Source: Nereocystis luetkeana
Lineage: Eukaryota; Sar; Phaeophyceae; Laminariales; Laminariaceae
Direction: 5' to 3'
Assembly: GCA_031213475.1 (NCBI GenBank)
Contig: JARUPZ010000004.1
Coordinates: 6,914,000 to 6,977,999 of the forward strand
Length of the DNA stretch: 64,000 nucleotides
Of this stretch, positions 10,290-20,055 are shown piece by piece; position 1 is the stretch's first letter; every line of letters begins with the position of its first letter. Made by a program: the position numbers and the translations under genes. Under the pieces are notes generated by a model. That model was not told the origin of the DNA. It ran no database searches and was given only the letters and a program-made list of their open reading frames with translations.

Positions 10290-10592
10290 TGTCGAGGTGA
10301 GCGCCCCCGCGGATTGACCGGCAGTGAAGGCGCGCACTGATGGGCGTAGCACGTTGACAGTGGAGGTAAGCACTAAGTGTGAAAATGCTATCCCTGAGAG
10401 GGGAGGTGAAGGTGAGCCCCTCCCTGAGGTTTGGATGTTGTGGGGTGTCGGGGGGTTTGGTAGGTTTGTATGCTGTTTTTAATCCTGGGGCCTGGTTTTG
10501 TGGCGAGGTGAGCGCCCCCGTGTGTTGAGTTTAGTGAAGAGTAGCACTGAGGGCATAGCACCTTGACAGTGAAGGTGGGCACTTGTCGTTGT
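10290..10592 (+). repeat. Direct duplication of an ~85-bp unit
   Basis: GAGGTGAGCGCCCCCG..., GTAGCAC.TTGACAGTG.AGGT and GGCACT occur at about 10293-10380 and again at about 10504-10592. The intervening DNA is G/T-rich. No coding function recognised. Confidence 0.55.
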
Positions 10593-11159
10593 AGGGTATG
10601 TATGATGATGAGCTCTCCCCATTGATGTGTGTTTCGTTGGCTTTGTGGAGGTTTGGTTTGTGTTTACTCCGTTGCATAATCGCTTCGCGATACTATAGCG
10701 TCGTACCACTTACAAATTAGATGCACTCACTTCTATTATTACGTAATGGGCAAAGGATACTACAACTTAGATCATCCAGTTTCGCTCAGACGACGTGAGG
10801 CTGTGGCTGATTTTAGCCCGAAATAATTGCACAGTGTTGATGTTGTCGTTTTACGCGGTTCCCAATGTCGACTAGTGGTACTTCACCGTACCCGAACCGG
10901 TTGGACTGCCATTTGACCCCTTCCGTGCTGGGGGGGCGTCGCTACGTGCCTGCAACTGTTTCCACCACGACCGGCATGCGAGGGGGATAATTAGGAAGTG
11001 GTGGTGGACGAACACCTTTTCGGACATATGCTTGATTTTAGGAAGAACAAGCCGCACCAGCGGATAGTGGGTAGTGTTCGTGCTGGGGGGGTGGATCCAA
11101 CGTCATTTCCATCAAACGACTAGTTTACTAGGAATCAGATAGCAACCCTGGGGGGGGTG
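10593..11159. other. No gene seen
   Basis: G/T-rich then mixed spacer with GTGCTGGGGGGG twice (10928, 11080). No supported gene. Confidence 0.35.
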
Positions 11160-11741
11160 CCTGTAAAGAGAATCACGCGAAGTACGTATGCGAAATAGAG
11201 CTGTACCATAGGAGGAGTCGAAAGTAAGAATATAACCATTCATGAATTTCTTACAGCCCGTGGTTCACCCTTATACCTAACCCACCCTCACATTCGCTGG
11301 AGCCAGCAAGTTTAGGCAACGTCAGTACCTTCAAACGACTACTCGTAACTTACTCAGTGCCAGGAAATTGAAGCACGCGACGTATGCGTGATATAACTCT
11401 ATACCGTAGGAGGAGGCGAGAGTAAAAAGAAGACCCATCATAAATTTCTGACAGCCCGAGGTGAACCCATATACCAAATCCACCTCCACATTCCCTTGTG
11501 CCAGGAGGTTGAAGCCCGCGAAGTATACGGAATATAACTCTATACCATATGTGGAGGCCAAAATAGAAAGATGACACATCATGGACGTATTGCGGCCCGC
11601 GGTAAACCCATCTGCGAAACAACTTCCACATTCGCAACGCTTATCCGCTCTCAATGTAGGGAGTTTAAGATCACCGCCAGAAGAAAAGCACACCATGAAT
11701 CCAACTGTGATATCCGCCCAGGGACAGCTATTAATAGACAA
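11160..11741 (-). repeat. Diverged 141-bp tandem repeat with an open minus frame
   Basis: Three related units. Units two and three are offset by exactly 141 bp (47 codons), for example ATACC at 11401 and 11542. Unit one lies 198 bp upstream. A minus-strand frame (11331-11741, 136 codons) spans two units and repeats LAS.YGIELY..Y.A.FN.LA. A period divisible by three with a conserved peptide could mean a decayed repeat-protein gene, but there is no recognisable family, and unit one reads differently. Confidence 0.35.
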
Positions 11742-12848
11742 ACTTTAGACAGATAGATACCTGGTACCTGACATGTGCTAACCTACATATGATCGTTTGC
11801 GTAAGAAACTGGAGTGAAAACGTCTAACGAAGGTAAATGAATGGTGGCAACATCGACACCGCCGCCCACTGCGCATATTAAAACGCCTGGCAAAAGTACG
11901 TGAAGCGTTATAATATCTACACGGTTATTCCCGCACGCAATTATATTTGAATAACAAGCGGCGAACCGTTTCAACAGGTTCCACACAGTTAGACGTGCAG
12001 ATATATAGAGAGGGTCAAAGTGGACATTCGCCGCAGTGTCTACTACTGCAGGCAGTGTGGCCACGTATAGATAAACGACGAAGGACTGGCAGCACTCTTT
12101 GCAGTCTCAGGTCAAGGTGAGGTGGTTTGGCAGGACAATGGTAGCTTACAGAGGGATCCGATTCTGACCAGAAGGGTAAACTCGTACTCGTGGGTTTTAT
12201 CAATGTGCACACGGAAGCCTTCGAGAAGGGCTCCCTACCTCAGATGCAAGTGGAGCAGGAACGAACCCATGATTTTCACAAGTGAGTACAAGCTCCGAGC
12301 GCGTTATACAGATGCGGCGCATACAGATCGTGAAAAACGTACAAGGGGCAGAACCTCCGCTCTTCTCCCCACCGTCCAAGATCAGCATCGCGGGCAGAAG
12401 GGGCGCTGAAACATCGGGTAGACGGCAATAAAGGGAGGTAATCATGTAGACCGGGGATGGAAAGGACGTCCCAACGTGGGAACATAACCACTCCTGGAGC
12501 TAAGGAGCAGGGGGGAAAGCCACAGGGACGGAGATTTGAGGGGACCTTGGAAGAAATACACGCGTCGTTGGTTGGTGCCATATCGTTGGTTGGCACAAAG
12601 TCCGCAGATTGATACGAGCGTATAGTTGTTTTCTCGTTTGGAGGACAGATCGGGAGTGTTTGCGGGGCAAGGACAAGACCGCTTACGAGGATGTAGGATT
12701 GATGTTCTGATTCGGAGTTCGATTACTTTCCCGAGATGCTCCGTGGAGGGCGGGGAGTATTTTGTTTTTCCTCTGCTATCTTGACGAGTATTTTTCTGCT
12801 CTTCTTCGGGTTTACATTTAACGTTCGTTGTTTCGATCTGAAGACACC
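11742..12848. other. No supported gene; possible tRNA relic
   Basis: Near 12245-12325 the minus strand contains GGGTTCGTTCC, B-box-like, but the arms do not fold as a tRNA. The end of the stretch (12736-12848) is the T-rich lead-in to the LTR-D polypurine tract. Open frames (e.g. minus 12442-12891) have no domain. Confidence 0.3.
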
Positions 12849-12861
12849 GAACATAGGGGGA
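12849..12861 (+). promoter_or_regulatory. Candidate polypurine tract of LTR-D
   Basis: AACATAGGGGGA lies directly before the TGTCACGG start of the right LTR, the expected position of a plus-strand-synthesis primer. Confidence 0.45.
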
Positions 12862-13280
12862 TGTCACGGCGAGCAAAGGGCATTCCACCATTTTATTTAT
12901 AGACCTGGAGTTGTAGTACCTCGGAAGGATAGCATAGAAGGGGATCGACTAAACGTGCGTGGGCTCGGCTGGAGCTTGGGGAATGTCGATCACTGGAAAA
13001 CTCGGGATAAACCAAACTGAGAACATGTTTTTGAACTTGTGAATCCCTGACACGAAACGCTTGCTCTGAACGGAACACTCGCCCTCAACGTTTGGAACGC
13101 CATCTGCATGCTCGCGAGTCACCCGTCTTACCCACCCCTCCGATTCGCCTGATCTCCGGGAGCCAGCGCAGGTCAGACAATAATATGAGGAAAATACATC
13201 CTATATTATCATGTCTCACGCAATACTAGGACATTACATAGGTGCACAAAATCGTGATGCGCATAGGCTCGCTTCCCGTA
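12862..13280 (+). repeat. LTR-D right (3') LTR
   Basis: Partner of 3298-3715. It stops at CTTCCCGTA, three bases short of the ACA end of the left copy, and small indels accumulate after 13100. Mismatches throughout suggest an old insertion. Confidence 0.5.
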
Positions 13281-13538
13281 CTCGCTGCTGCTGAGACGCT
13301 TCTCTTCGACCAAATGCCCCTCAGGGGGTTCTGAAGGAGAGGAGTTAGTTGCTGTTTCTCTGGTGGATGAGATTGGAAGGATGTCGGTTGTGGTAGTCTT
13401 CAGTGCGTCACATAGGTTTTGATTTGTCGTATGATATTGCCGCGCTTTTGTTCTGGCGAGTTCTTCACTTTATGTTGGTCTCTGTTTATAACCACAATAC
13501 ACATTGTCGGATGGCAAGCATTATAACGATACTTAATA

Positions 13539-13642
13539 TTACGGGGGACCATAGTTAACAGGACCTATGGTACACATAAAACCTATATGTTTAACCATTT
13601 TTACTAACAATATTTGGTCCTGTTAACTATGGCCCCCCGTAA
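13539..13642. mobile_element. 104-bp MITE 'GGGGACC', copy 2, TSD TA
   Basis: TTACGGGGGACCATAGTTAA at the left end is inverted at the right end (TTAACTATGGCCCCCCGTAA). TA flanks both sides (13537-13538, 13643-13644). The length equals copy 1, and the interior is that of copy 1 in reverse orientation. Confidence 0.85.
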
Positions 13643-13649
13643 TAGTAAG

Positions 13650-13900
13650 ACCCGTTCTACGATAGAGGTAGCACATATCCGCTATTTTGTTTTTGAAAGA
13701 CGGAGTTCCTTGTCAATCTTGATTTCGAAACTAAACGTTTTGTAGACTCGGGACATGGGATTGTTCGCCGCGATGCAATTTGATTTTTGCTGAAGTCAGT
13801 TTTCGGGTGAGGTATGGAACTCCTCAAGTGAGAAGCCTCAGAAAATTCAGGGGGAACCTCTATCGTAGAACGCCTCGTAAATTGTGTCAAAAATCAATTA
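13650..13900. repeat. Dispersed repeat alpha, copy 2
   Basis: Diverged partner of 816-1110, sharing GAAGTCAGTTTTCGGGTGAGG and the following AACCTCTA block. The two copies lie outside both ends of LTR-D, which may be coincidence. Confidence 0.45.
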
Positions 13901-13918
13901 AAATATATATATCCGGTT

Positions 13919-14824
13919 GTGCCGGTTTAAACCAGGTTTCCGTCTTTTCCCGTCTTTTCCCCGGTTTTATCCGGTTTCCGGTTAGCCGGATTAGGGCCCA
14001 TCTTAACGAGCAACCTTTTTCATGACAATCGAATAGGAAAAAAAGGGAGATTTGATTCGAACAGAATTTCGTTAAAAATTGCCTTTCGGTCCTATCGAGG
14101 AATAACGTATATATATATTGTTTTTATTGAAGAACCGTCAACGAACACCAGAGGGCAACCAACCAGGCGAGTGACGGGTCGCGCCCTCCCCGGGGCGCCG
14201 CGGGCAGCGGCTGGTGGTTTCTGCCGGCACCGACGAAGAGGCTTTCGCTCTTGGCGCATTCACTCTTGGGATCTCTTAGGTGGGTGGCGCAGCCCCGAAG
14301 CCCCACGCAGGCAGCAGGCAGCAGTGACAGGGATACAGCGATCGATTTTCTTAGCCAAGTCGTGACCTGGTCGGTGCTCGTGTGGTTCACGAGGCAAAGA
14401 TGGATGAAAAACTGGGTTTGCGACGGCCTTGTAATTTTTTTAGGCGCCGCAGATGGTCTACTCTGTGCTAGGTACCGTCGGACCTCGCGCTGCGGCTGCT
14501 CCGGTGGCCCTGTCTCTCGGGAATGGTAGATCTCACCTGTGAAGTCGACGACACGACTCAAGTTTGTGTGGCTTGCTTCGGTTCCAGGAATATGCCACGC
14601 CGAGTTGGACGAGCTCCCCGATTTGAATAACACGAAGAGCAAACGAAGTCCCAAAAGACTTCTTGTCGAATTCGTTTTTTTCGTTTTAATTCGAACCAAA
14701 CATCAAATAAAGCCTGATGGGTGATTCACATTTCGATCAATCGGATGCAAATCAAATAAAACGAAAAAAAGATTGGCTGAGTATCAAACAAAAGGTTCTC
14801 GTTAAGATGGGCCTTTAAACCGGC
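13919..14824. mobile_element. ~0.9-kb TIR element with interrupted left arm
   Basis: GGCCCATCTTAACGAG (about 13998-14013) followed by AACCTTTT is inverted at 14790-14813. The right arm continues into TTTAAACCGGC (14814-14824), whose complement GCCGGTTTAAA sits at 13921-13931, about 65 bp outside the left arm. The 65-bp gap is a pyrimidine-rich CCGTCTTTTCC/CCGGTTT repeat. It looks like a TIR element whose left arm was split. Coding content is limited to the minus frame at 14124-14699. Confidence 0.55.
14124..14699 (-). CDS. Uncharacterised 191-codon frame inside the TIR element
   Basis: The longest frame within the TIR element, ending 104 bp inside the left arm. I recognise no transposase signature: no DDE spacing, zinc finger or helix-turn-helix is evident. 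Composition is Ser/Arg/Pro-rich with a short hydrophobic stretch near the N terminus (LLGLRLLFVLF) and another near residue 130. It may be a relic or chance. A non-autonomous element carrying unrelated sequence would look the same. Confidence 0.2.
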   Translation of the reverse strand: MVRIKTKKTNSTRSLLGLRLLFVLFKSGSSSNSAWHIPGTEASHTNLSRVVDFTGEIYHSRETGPPEQPQREVRRYLAQSRPSAAPKKITRPSQTQFFIHLCLVNHTSTDQVTTWLRKSIAVSLSLLPAACVGLRGCATHLRDPKSECAKSESLFVGAGRNHQPLPAAPRGGRDPSLAWLVALWCSLTVLQ

Positions 14825-15607
14825 AAAAAAGAACGCGTTTTTTTTTTATAAAACCGACTACCCGAACAAGCCTGCTGGGTTTCCAAAAACCGCTTTCAAT
14901 CGCATTTTTTCTTAAGGTGCCCACCTCTTGTTGGGACATATTATGCACATCAGGCGAAACCCGGCATTTTGTTAGAACAGCGGACTGTCGTTCGACGGTG
15001 TTATAATAATTTGAGGGGGAGAGGACTCGGCTCTTGCAGCAACAGGTGTCAGAGTGGTAGTAGGTGCCGGGGGGTGGCGCCAATTACACGGCAATTAGGA
15101 AAGGGGAGTAAGAAGTGATTGCGGTAAACAAATTCTAGAGGAGGTCGGCTTGTTTTGTCGACTTCCTTGAAGTGATTAGGTCTGTATGGTAACTTCTACT
15201 TCGGAAGGCATTGTTCTCTTGGGTTCCCTTCAATAATAGGTGAATTGTGTGATTGGAACAACGCACTTGCTTGAAATCGTCAGACTATGAGACATAGCAG
15301 TTGCGCGTAGTCGCGCAAATGTTTGCTGCCATTTGACTGGCTGATTGGTGTGATTTATGTAGCTGATAAATGCCCTACGGGAAGATGCGGTGGGTTTTAT
15401 CAAGGGTTATCTCGGGAGAGACAGTAGGACGGGAATCCCCATTGTGGATGGGACGGGAATGGGAATAGGCCGGGGATCCCACCGTGAATTAGGATCTCCC
15501 AATTCCCAAAATGCCCATCCCGCGATGAATTTAGGGCATTCGCCAAACATTGGTTTTACCTACGCATTTTGGGTTAGGGTTAGTAGGTACACTACGCATC
15601 GTACCCC
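14825..15607. other. No gene seen
   Basis: At 15420-15540 lies a GGGAAT/ATTCCC-rich, partly self-complementary stretch. TTAGGGTTAG at about 15573 is only two telomere-like units. No supported gene. Confidence 0.35.
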
Positions 15608-16056
15608 GGAAATAGCTCCCTGGCGCCGCCTGACAGCTGGCCTGCGCTCCATCGTACCCACAAATGGCTCAAAAGGCCAAGGTACACCATACCATCAGCT
15701 ATACAACTTCCGTGTTACCGGATTTTGGCTTCAACTGTACCAATAAATGGCTCAAACGACCACTTTTTCGCTATTATTGAAAGGTAGACAAAACACTGCG
15801 GAAACAGCACGAACGCAGGTGACGCCAGAGACAACACAGGTCACCCATTCTTCTGAAACTTCATATTCATACCAATCCACGTATTCGAACTTCCTAAATT
15901 AATTCGAGAAGCTCTCTTTGCCCTGTCTTGTGTTGCCCTAGCTCTCTTTGCCCTGTCTTGTGGCGGCCCGCATGTATGTGTAGTATAATACTAGAAGAGC
16001 CTATCTATAGCATGTAGTTAGCGTGTGAACCCGCAATGATCATCACACCTTCATAG

Positions 16057-16275
16057 AATGTGTATGTTGTGCCTGTCGCATCCATTATGTTTATGATGAC
16101 ATGGCATTCATTGCATTGTGTACGTGGCAACGCACGTAGTACGTAGTATCTCTGTGGCGTAGCTTTGTGACCACATAACTTGGATCTCTCTGTTCCAATA
16201 GGATTGATCGAAGAATCGGCACGCACGCTTGTTGTGCTGGATGTCGACGAGTAGAAATAACGAACAAACGCACAT
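16057..16275 (+). mobile_element. LINE 3'-end copy C
   Basis: Carries the LINE 3' landmarks in plus polarity: ATGATGACATGGCATTCA, GTATCTCTGTGGCGTAGC, TTTGTGACCACATAACTTG and TGTTGTGCTGGATGTCGACG. It lies in the loop of the foldback element. Confidence 0.65.
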
Positions 16276-16401
16276 CAGTCACCCACTTTTGCGATGGTAT
16301 GTAGGTCAGGACCGCGCTAACGGTTTTGTAACTCGGACCCCTTTGACCGTATGTATGCGGTACATGCACTCTAGAGACGTATATCCCGAAAAATTCTCCT
16401 A

Positions 16402-16512
16402 TTACGGGGGAACATAGTACATAGGACCAAATATTGTTAGTGTGAAAATAGGGAAGTATAAAGGTTTTTGTGCGTACCGTACGTCCTCTTTTTTTATGGT
16501 CCTCCCCCGTAA
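16402..16512. mobile_element. MITE 'GGGGACC', copy 3
   Basis: Left TTACGGGGGAACATAGTA and right CCTCCCCCGTAA are inverted. TA precedes the left end, but TG follows the right, so one TSD base has changed. The interior (AAATATTGTTAGTGTGAAAA) matches copy 4 more than copies 1 and 2, indicating two subfamilies. Confidence 0.7.
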
Positions 16513-16765
16513 TGCTGTTTTCCGCTGTCTTTTGTCTCTATTTCAGCAGCGAAAAAGTGATCGTTCGAGCCATTTATAGGTACAACTGAAGCCAAATAAA
16601 TGAATGTGGCACGGAAGTTGAATAGCCGATAGTTGGTGTACCTTGGGCTTTTTGAGATATTCGTAGGTACGATGGATCGCAGGCCAAATACCCGGCGGCG
16701 CCAGGAAGCTATTTTCCAGGGATCTTTAGGGTTATCCGTCCGTGCACGGTACCAGGTACGTTTTT

Positions 16766-17170
16766 TTCAAATCGGAAATCCTACGGTCCGGTCCGGTGCG
16801 GTTTTAAAAAATCGGAAATCTTACGGTGCGGGTCGGTGCTGTTTTCAGGTACTGTAAATCCTACCGTTCGGTTCGGTTTTGAGAAATATCCTACGGTGCG
16901 GTCCGGTGCGGTTTTCAGAAATCGGAAATCCTTCGGTGCGGTTCGGTGCGGGTTCAGATATTATTGTGAATCCTACGGTGCGGTTCGGTTTTATGACAAA
17001 TCCTACGGTGCGTTTCGGTGCGGTTTTCAAAAATCGAAAATCCTACGGTGCGGTTCGGTGCGGTTTCAGAAATTCGGAAATCCTATGGTGCGGTTCGGTT
17101 TAGTGACATATCATGCGGTCCGGTTCGGTTCGGTTCCCCGTTGAATCGATTTTTCTACGGTGCGGTTCCA
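16766..17170. repeat. CGGTGCGGTTCGG minisatellite, array 1
   Basis: About nine to ten imperfect units of roughly 40 bp: AAATCCTACGGTGCGGTTCGG, TGCGGTTTTCAGAAATCGG and variants. It ends near the TATA-like sequence upstream of the spliced gene. Open frames through it (SYGAVRCGF-type repeats) are by-products. Confidence 0.8.
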
Positions 17171-17220
17171 ATCCCCGTAGGGAAAACTGTACAACGCACG
17201 CTTTTCTCCACGGTGCACCG

Positions 17221-17228
17221 TATATAAA
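17221..17228 (+). promoter_or_regulatory. TATA-like sequence upstream of the spliced gene
   Basis: TATATAAA lies just after the minisatellite and before the first long plus-strand frames. Position fits a core promoter, but no transcription start can be seen. Confidence 0.2.
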
Positions 17229-17322
17229 CAAAACTAAAAAGTCGTTTTCTCTGGTCGGTCGCCGTGGGGGCGTTTCGGCGGCCTTTCGCAAGACTGACTG
17301 TCAGCCCTGATTCGCGAGAGCT

Positions 17323-17965
17323 TTGTACTCTTCGCGAGTGGAGGGACTTTTCGGGAACAGATTCAACAGGACTGCCGTTGATCTCAGCTGCTTTGACCCG
17401 AAGAGACCGGCTATAAGACGGCATACATACGATAGTAGACCGATTATTTTTTCAATTTTGTTCCGGAATAGTTTCAACACAGACAGGACTACGACGCGGG
17501 TCATTGAATTATTTGGGTGCTTGGGCACATGTAGACAGCATACGACGCGCGTCACGCTGGTGCTGCCTCTTCGTATACCGCTTGGCCAGTTGGCCTCCTG
17601 CTGGCGTTGCCCCTGCTCGTGCCGCTCCCGCTCGTGCCGCTCGTGCTCGTGCCACTCCTTCTGGTGCCGCTCCTGCTGGTGCTGCTTTTGCTTTCGCTAC
17701 TTCTGTTGGTGCCGGGTGCTCCTCCCGCTAGTTAGTGCTGCTCCTGCTTGGTAGATGGCATCGCCTGCTCCTCCTGGTGGTGCTGCTTCTACAGAGTGGA
17801 CTGCACTTTTTCCTGCTGCCGATATTAAAGGTGCTGCCTTCAATACACCTCTGCCTCGTCCTCTTCTGGCAGATCTTGGAAGCCCATCTCGAACAGAACC
17901 CCCCTGTCCAAGTCAGTGCTCAATCCCACTGTAAAGTGCAACCGCTGCATCTCCCAGCTATATGA
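17323..17965 (+). other. Ala/Pro-rich putative 5' coding region, frame unresolved
   Basis: The three plus frames successively read coding-like: an Ala/Pro/Arg-rich repeat up to 17731, then from about 17756 a stretch starting MASPAPPGG and ending near C.SQCS, then a KCNRCISQLYDGD stretch (to about 17975) in another frame that leads into the well-supported exon. Each switch needs a one-base shift or an unseen intron. Either this is the true N-terminal part with sequence errors or introns, or the gene has decayed here. Confidence 0.3.
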
Positions 17966-20055
17966 TGGAGACAGAACTTTGGAGGCAAGGTCGATTTTGC
18001 GACCGGCGACCACGACACCTGCCCCGGCAGCGGGATAATCCTGAAGTGGCCCAAAGACGGTGAATTATGCGCCAGGCCTATAGACGTCCGCACCGTGTCC
18101 TTCCCGCTCGACACAGGAGGTGGCGGTAAGTTGGGTTCTGTTCTTCTCTGTTGCTGTTGTTGGTGGTGGTGTTGTTGTGTGCTACCTATTTATACCGCCG
18201 CGGCTGCTGCTGTTAACAGTTGTTGTTGTTGTTGTTGTTGTTCGCAAATACATACCAGGTACCAGGTACTACAGCAGTACGTATATTATCCAAAAACAAA
18301 TGCCCATCTTTTTTTTCTTGATACGAGCTCACACCGAGACAGGGGTATAGTATGCGTACTGCCATTTGTATATGGGCTGCTGCTGTCGTTGTTGTTGTTG
18401 TTGTTGTTCAAATACGTACCAGGTACTACAGCAGTACGTATAACCAAAAACAAATGCCCATCTTTTTTTTCGTGATAGGAGGTCACCGAGACAGGGGTAT
18501 AGTACGCGTACTGCCATTTATTTGTATATGAAATGCGCTGCTGATGCCGTTGTTTTCGTTTTGCACACTATAACCAACTTTTTTTTCCGAACAGCTGCCG
18601 TTGTTGTTGACAGCCTGCGTTTCTTTCCACACCGAGCCAGTTGACTACCGCCGCTGCTGCTGTTGTTGTTCCGACACGATAGCAGACAGGCGTTGAGTAC
18701 ACTAACACGTTTCCATGTTTTATGCTGCTGCCGACCCTGCCGTCGCCGTCTCTGCCGCGAAAAAAGACGTGAGGGTTCGCCAACATCATTCATCGCATCT
18801 CATTCCTATTTACCATTTTCGTGCTTTCTGCCTGTACAGCGCACGCCAACGCGTATTTCCCAAACTGTTTTTAAAGGCGTTTTGCCGAAATCAGGTATAA
18901 TACCTGGCCAATTTCGGCCAAGATCAGTTACATTCTAAAAACAAGTACAAAACACACCCCAGGAGCCCCAGGCTGGCCCTGCTATTGCCCAGGCTGACAT
19001 CGTACCTGATTTTGGCTAGAAAAGGCCAACTTATACCTGTTTTTTTCTACTCTCACTAGCTTTCAACTGATTTTGGCCATCTTTGAACCAATCAGAGAGG
19101 CCACGTACGTACACTGCTGTTTCTCTCCTTATGCGTCTGCCTTCCCTCGGTTGAAATTATTCTGCATTACGCAACGTATAAACTCTGTACTCGCACGTAC
19201 ACGTTGTACGTCATAAGTACGTATCTACATAATAAATATGCATACATGAGTATGCTGGTTTCACTTTTTTTCTTCTTTGGGGTGTGCGATGTGCTTCACT
19301 TGCTAAATACCTGGTAGTTGTTGTGTCCTACTGCCGCTGTTTTGTTGTTTTTTATGGTCACAGCGGTCCATACATCACCATGATCTTTATCTGCACCACC
19401 CCGCGTCGAGTTTGTCTCAGGTTTGGTACAGCAAGATAATTTCGTGCCGAGCTGGCAGTTCCGCGAGGACGGTCGAGAAGATTTTGATGCTGTCAACGGT
19501 GGGGGGGCGCCAGCGTAAATACTCTTCTTGGCGCCCCCGCCATCGCAGAACTAACGAAGCCCATATACAGTGACCCTTTGCAGGTCCAAGTGAAGCACGT
19601 GGTATCTACACCGTAAAGAAAACTAAACGACTTAGATTTTGGATATATATCACGCTTCTTTTTTACCCGACTTCATGGACAGAACACCGCTCGTGGCCCG
19701 CGTTTTTTACTTGGTTTTAGTATACACCTGATTTTGGCTCAAACGGATCAGGTATAACTGATTTTGGCATTTGCCCTTTTTAAAGTCTTCGTCAACTAAA
19801 CTCATACCAACCAAAATATTTGTATTCAATACGTCTTACATGTCTCCTTTGTGCTGTCGGTTTGTTGTCTATAATCTATGTTTGCAGGTCCGTAAGGATT
19901 GTGTCTACTGCGAAGGAATTATCAAGGACAACGGCATCTTGATCGGCCTGTGCAAGCCCCCCCTGTACTTCTCGGGCTCCAAGCACTCCAGGGAGCTCTT
20001 TATCGCCCACGACGAGCAAGTTCAGGGCGAACGCCACGCGAAGTTCGGCGAATAG
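17966..20055 (+). CDS. Spliced gene of unknown function (four exons supported)
   Basis: Exons 17966-18125, 19421-19498, 19584-19612 and 19888-20055 join in one frame with GT..AG introns: donor GGCG|GTAAGT, acceptor GTCTCAG, weak donor AACG|GTGGGG, acceptor TTTGCAG, donor ACC|GTAAAG, acceptor TTTGCAG. Phases match at every junction, and the frame ends at TAG (20053-20055). The third exon is a 29-nt microexon. The first exon encodes FATGDHDTCPGSGI and KWPKDGELCARP; the last encodes VRKDCVYCEGIIKDNG and PPLYFSGSKHSREL. Paired Cys suggest metal or disulfide sites, but no family is recognised. The 5' part is unresolved, so the entry is partial. The long first intron contains CTG/GTT repeats and a 164-bp duplication. 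Confidence 0.55.
18245..18540 (+). repeat. 164-bp tandem duplication in intron 1
   Basis: CAAATACxTACCAGGTA... through AAAAACAAATGCCCATC, CACCGAGACAGGGGTATAG and ACTGCCATTT starts at 18245 and again at 18409, with a (GTT)n tract before each. The copies are nearly identical, suggesting a recent duplication. Confidence 0.8.

Larger units (their letters stand above)
3298..13280 (+). mobile_element. Candidate LTR retroelement LTR-D (non-coding, heavily invaded)
   Basis: Two direct repeats of about 418 bp (3298-3715 and 12862-13280) both begin TGTCACGG. The first ends CCGTAACA, an imperfect inverted match to the start, as in LTRs. The first is followed at once by TGGCTCCCCCGCC, PBS-like because it starts with TGG. 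The second is preceded at once by AGGGGGA, PPT-like. These cues agree on plus orientation. The interior has no gag or pol and is full of other repeats. The 3' LTR lacks the last three bases of the 5' LTR and I find no target-site duplication, so the element is old or rearranged. Confidence 0.5.
15608..16716. mobile_element. Foldback element with ~175-bp inverted arms
   Basis: The left arm (15608-15780: AATAGCTCCCTGGCGCCGCC... to CACTTTTTCGCT) is inverted at 16541-16716. Landmarks on both arms are CCATCGTACC, CCAAGGTACACCA, CAACTTCCGTG and AAATGGCTC. The 760-bp interior holds a LINE 3' fragment and a MITE, so the original loop may have been short. Arms this long can form a very stable hairpin. 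No transposase is present. Confidence 0.65.

Noticed and set aside
816..13900. Repeat alpha copies as LTRs of an outer element around LTR-D
   Set aside because: The copies are too diverged, with no TG/CA ends, PBS, PPT or target duplication.
14124..14699. Transposase for the TIR element
   Set aside because: No catalytic triad or DNA-binding motif can be seen in the 191-codon frame.
15570..15582. Telomere-like TTAGGGTTAG
   Set aside because: Only two units in an internal position; too short for a telomeric tract.
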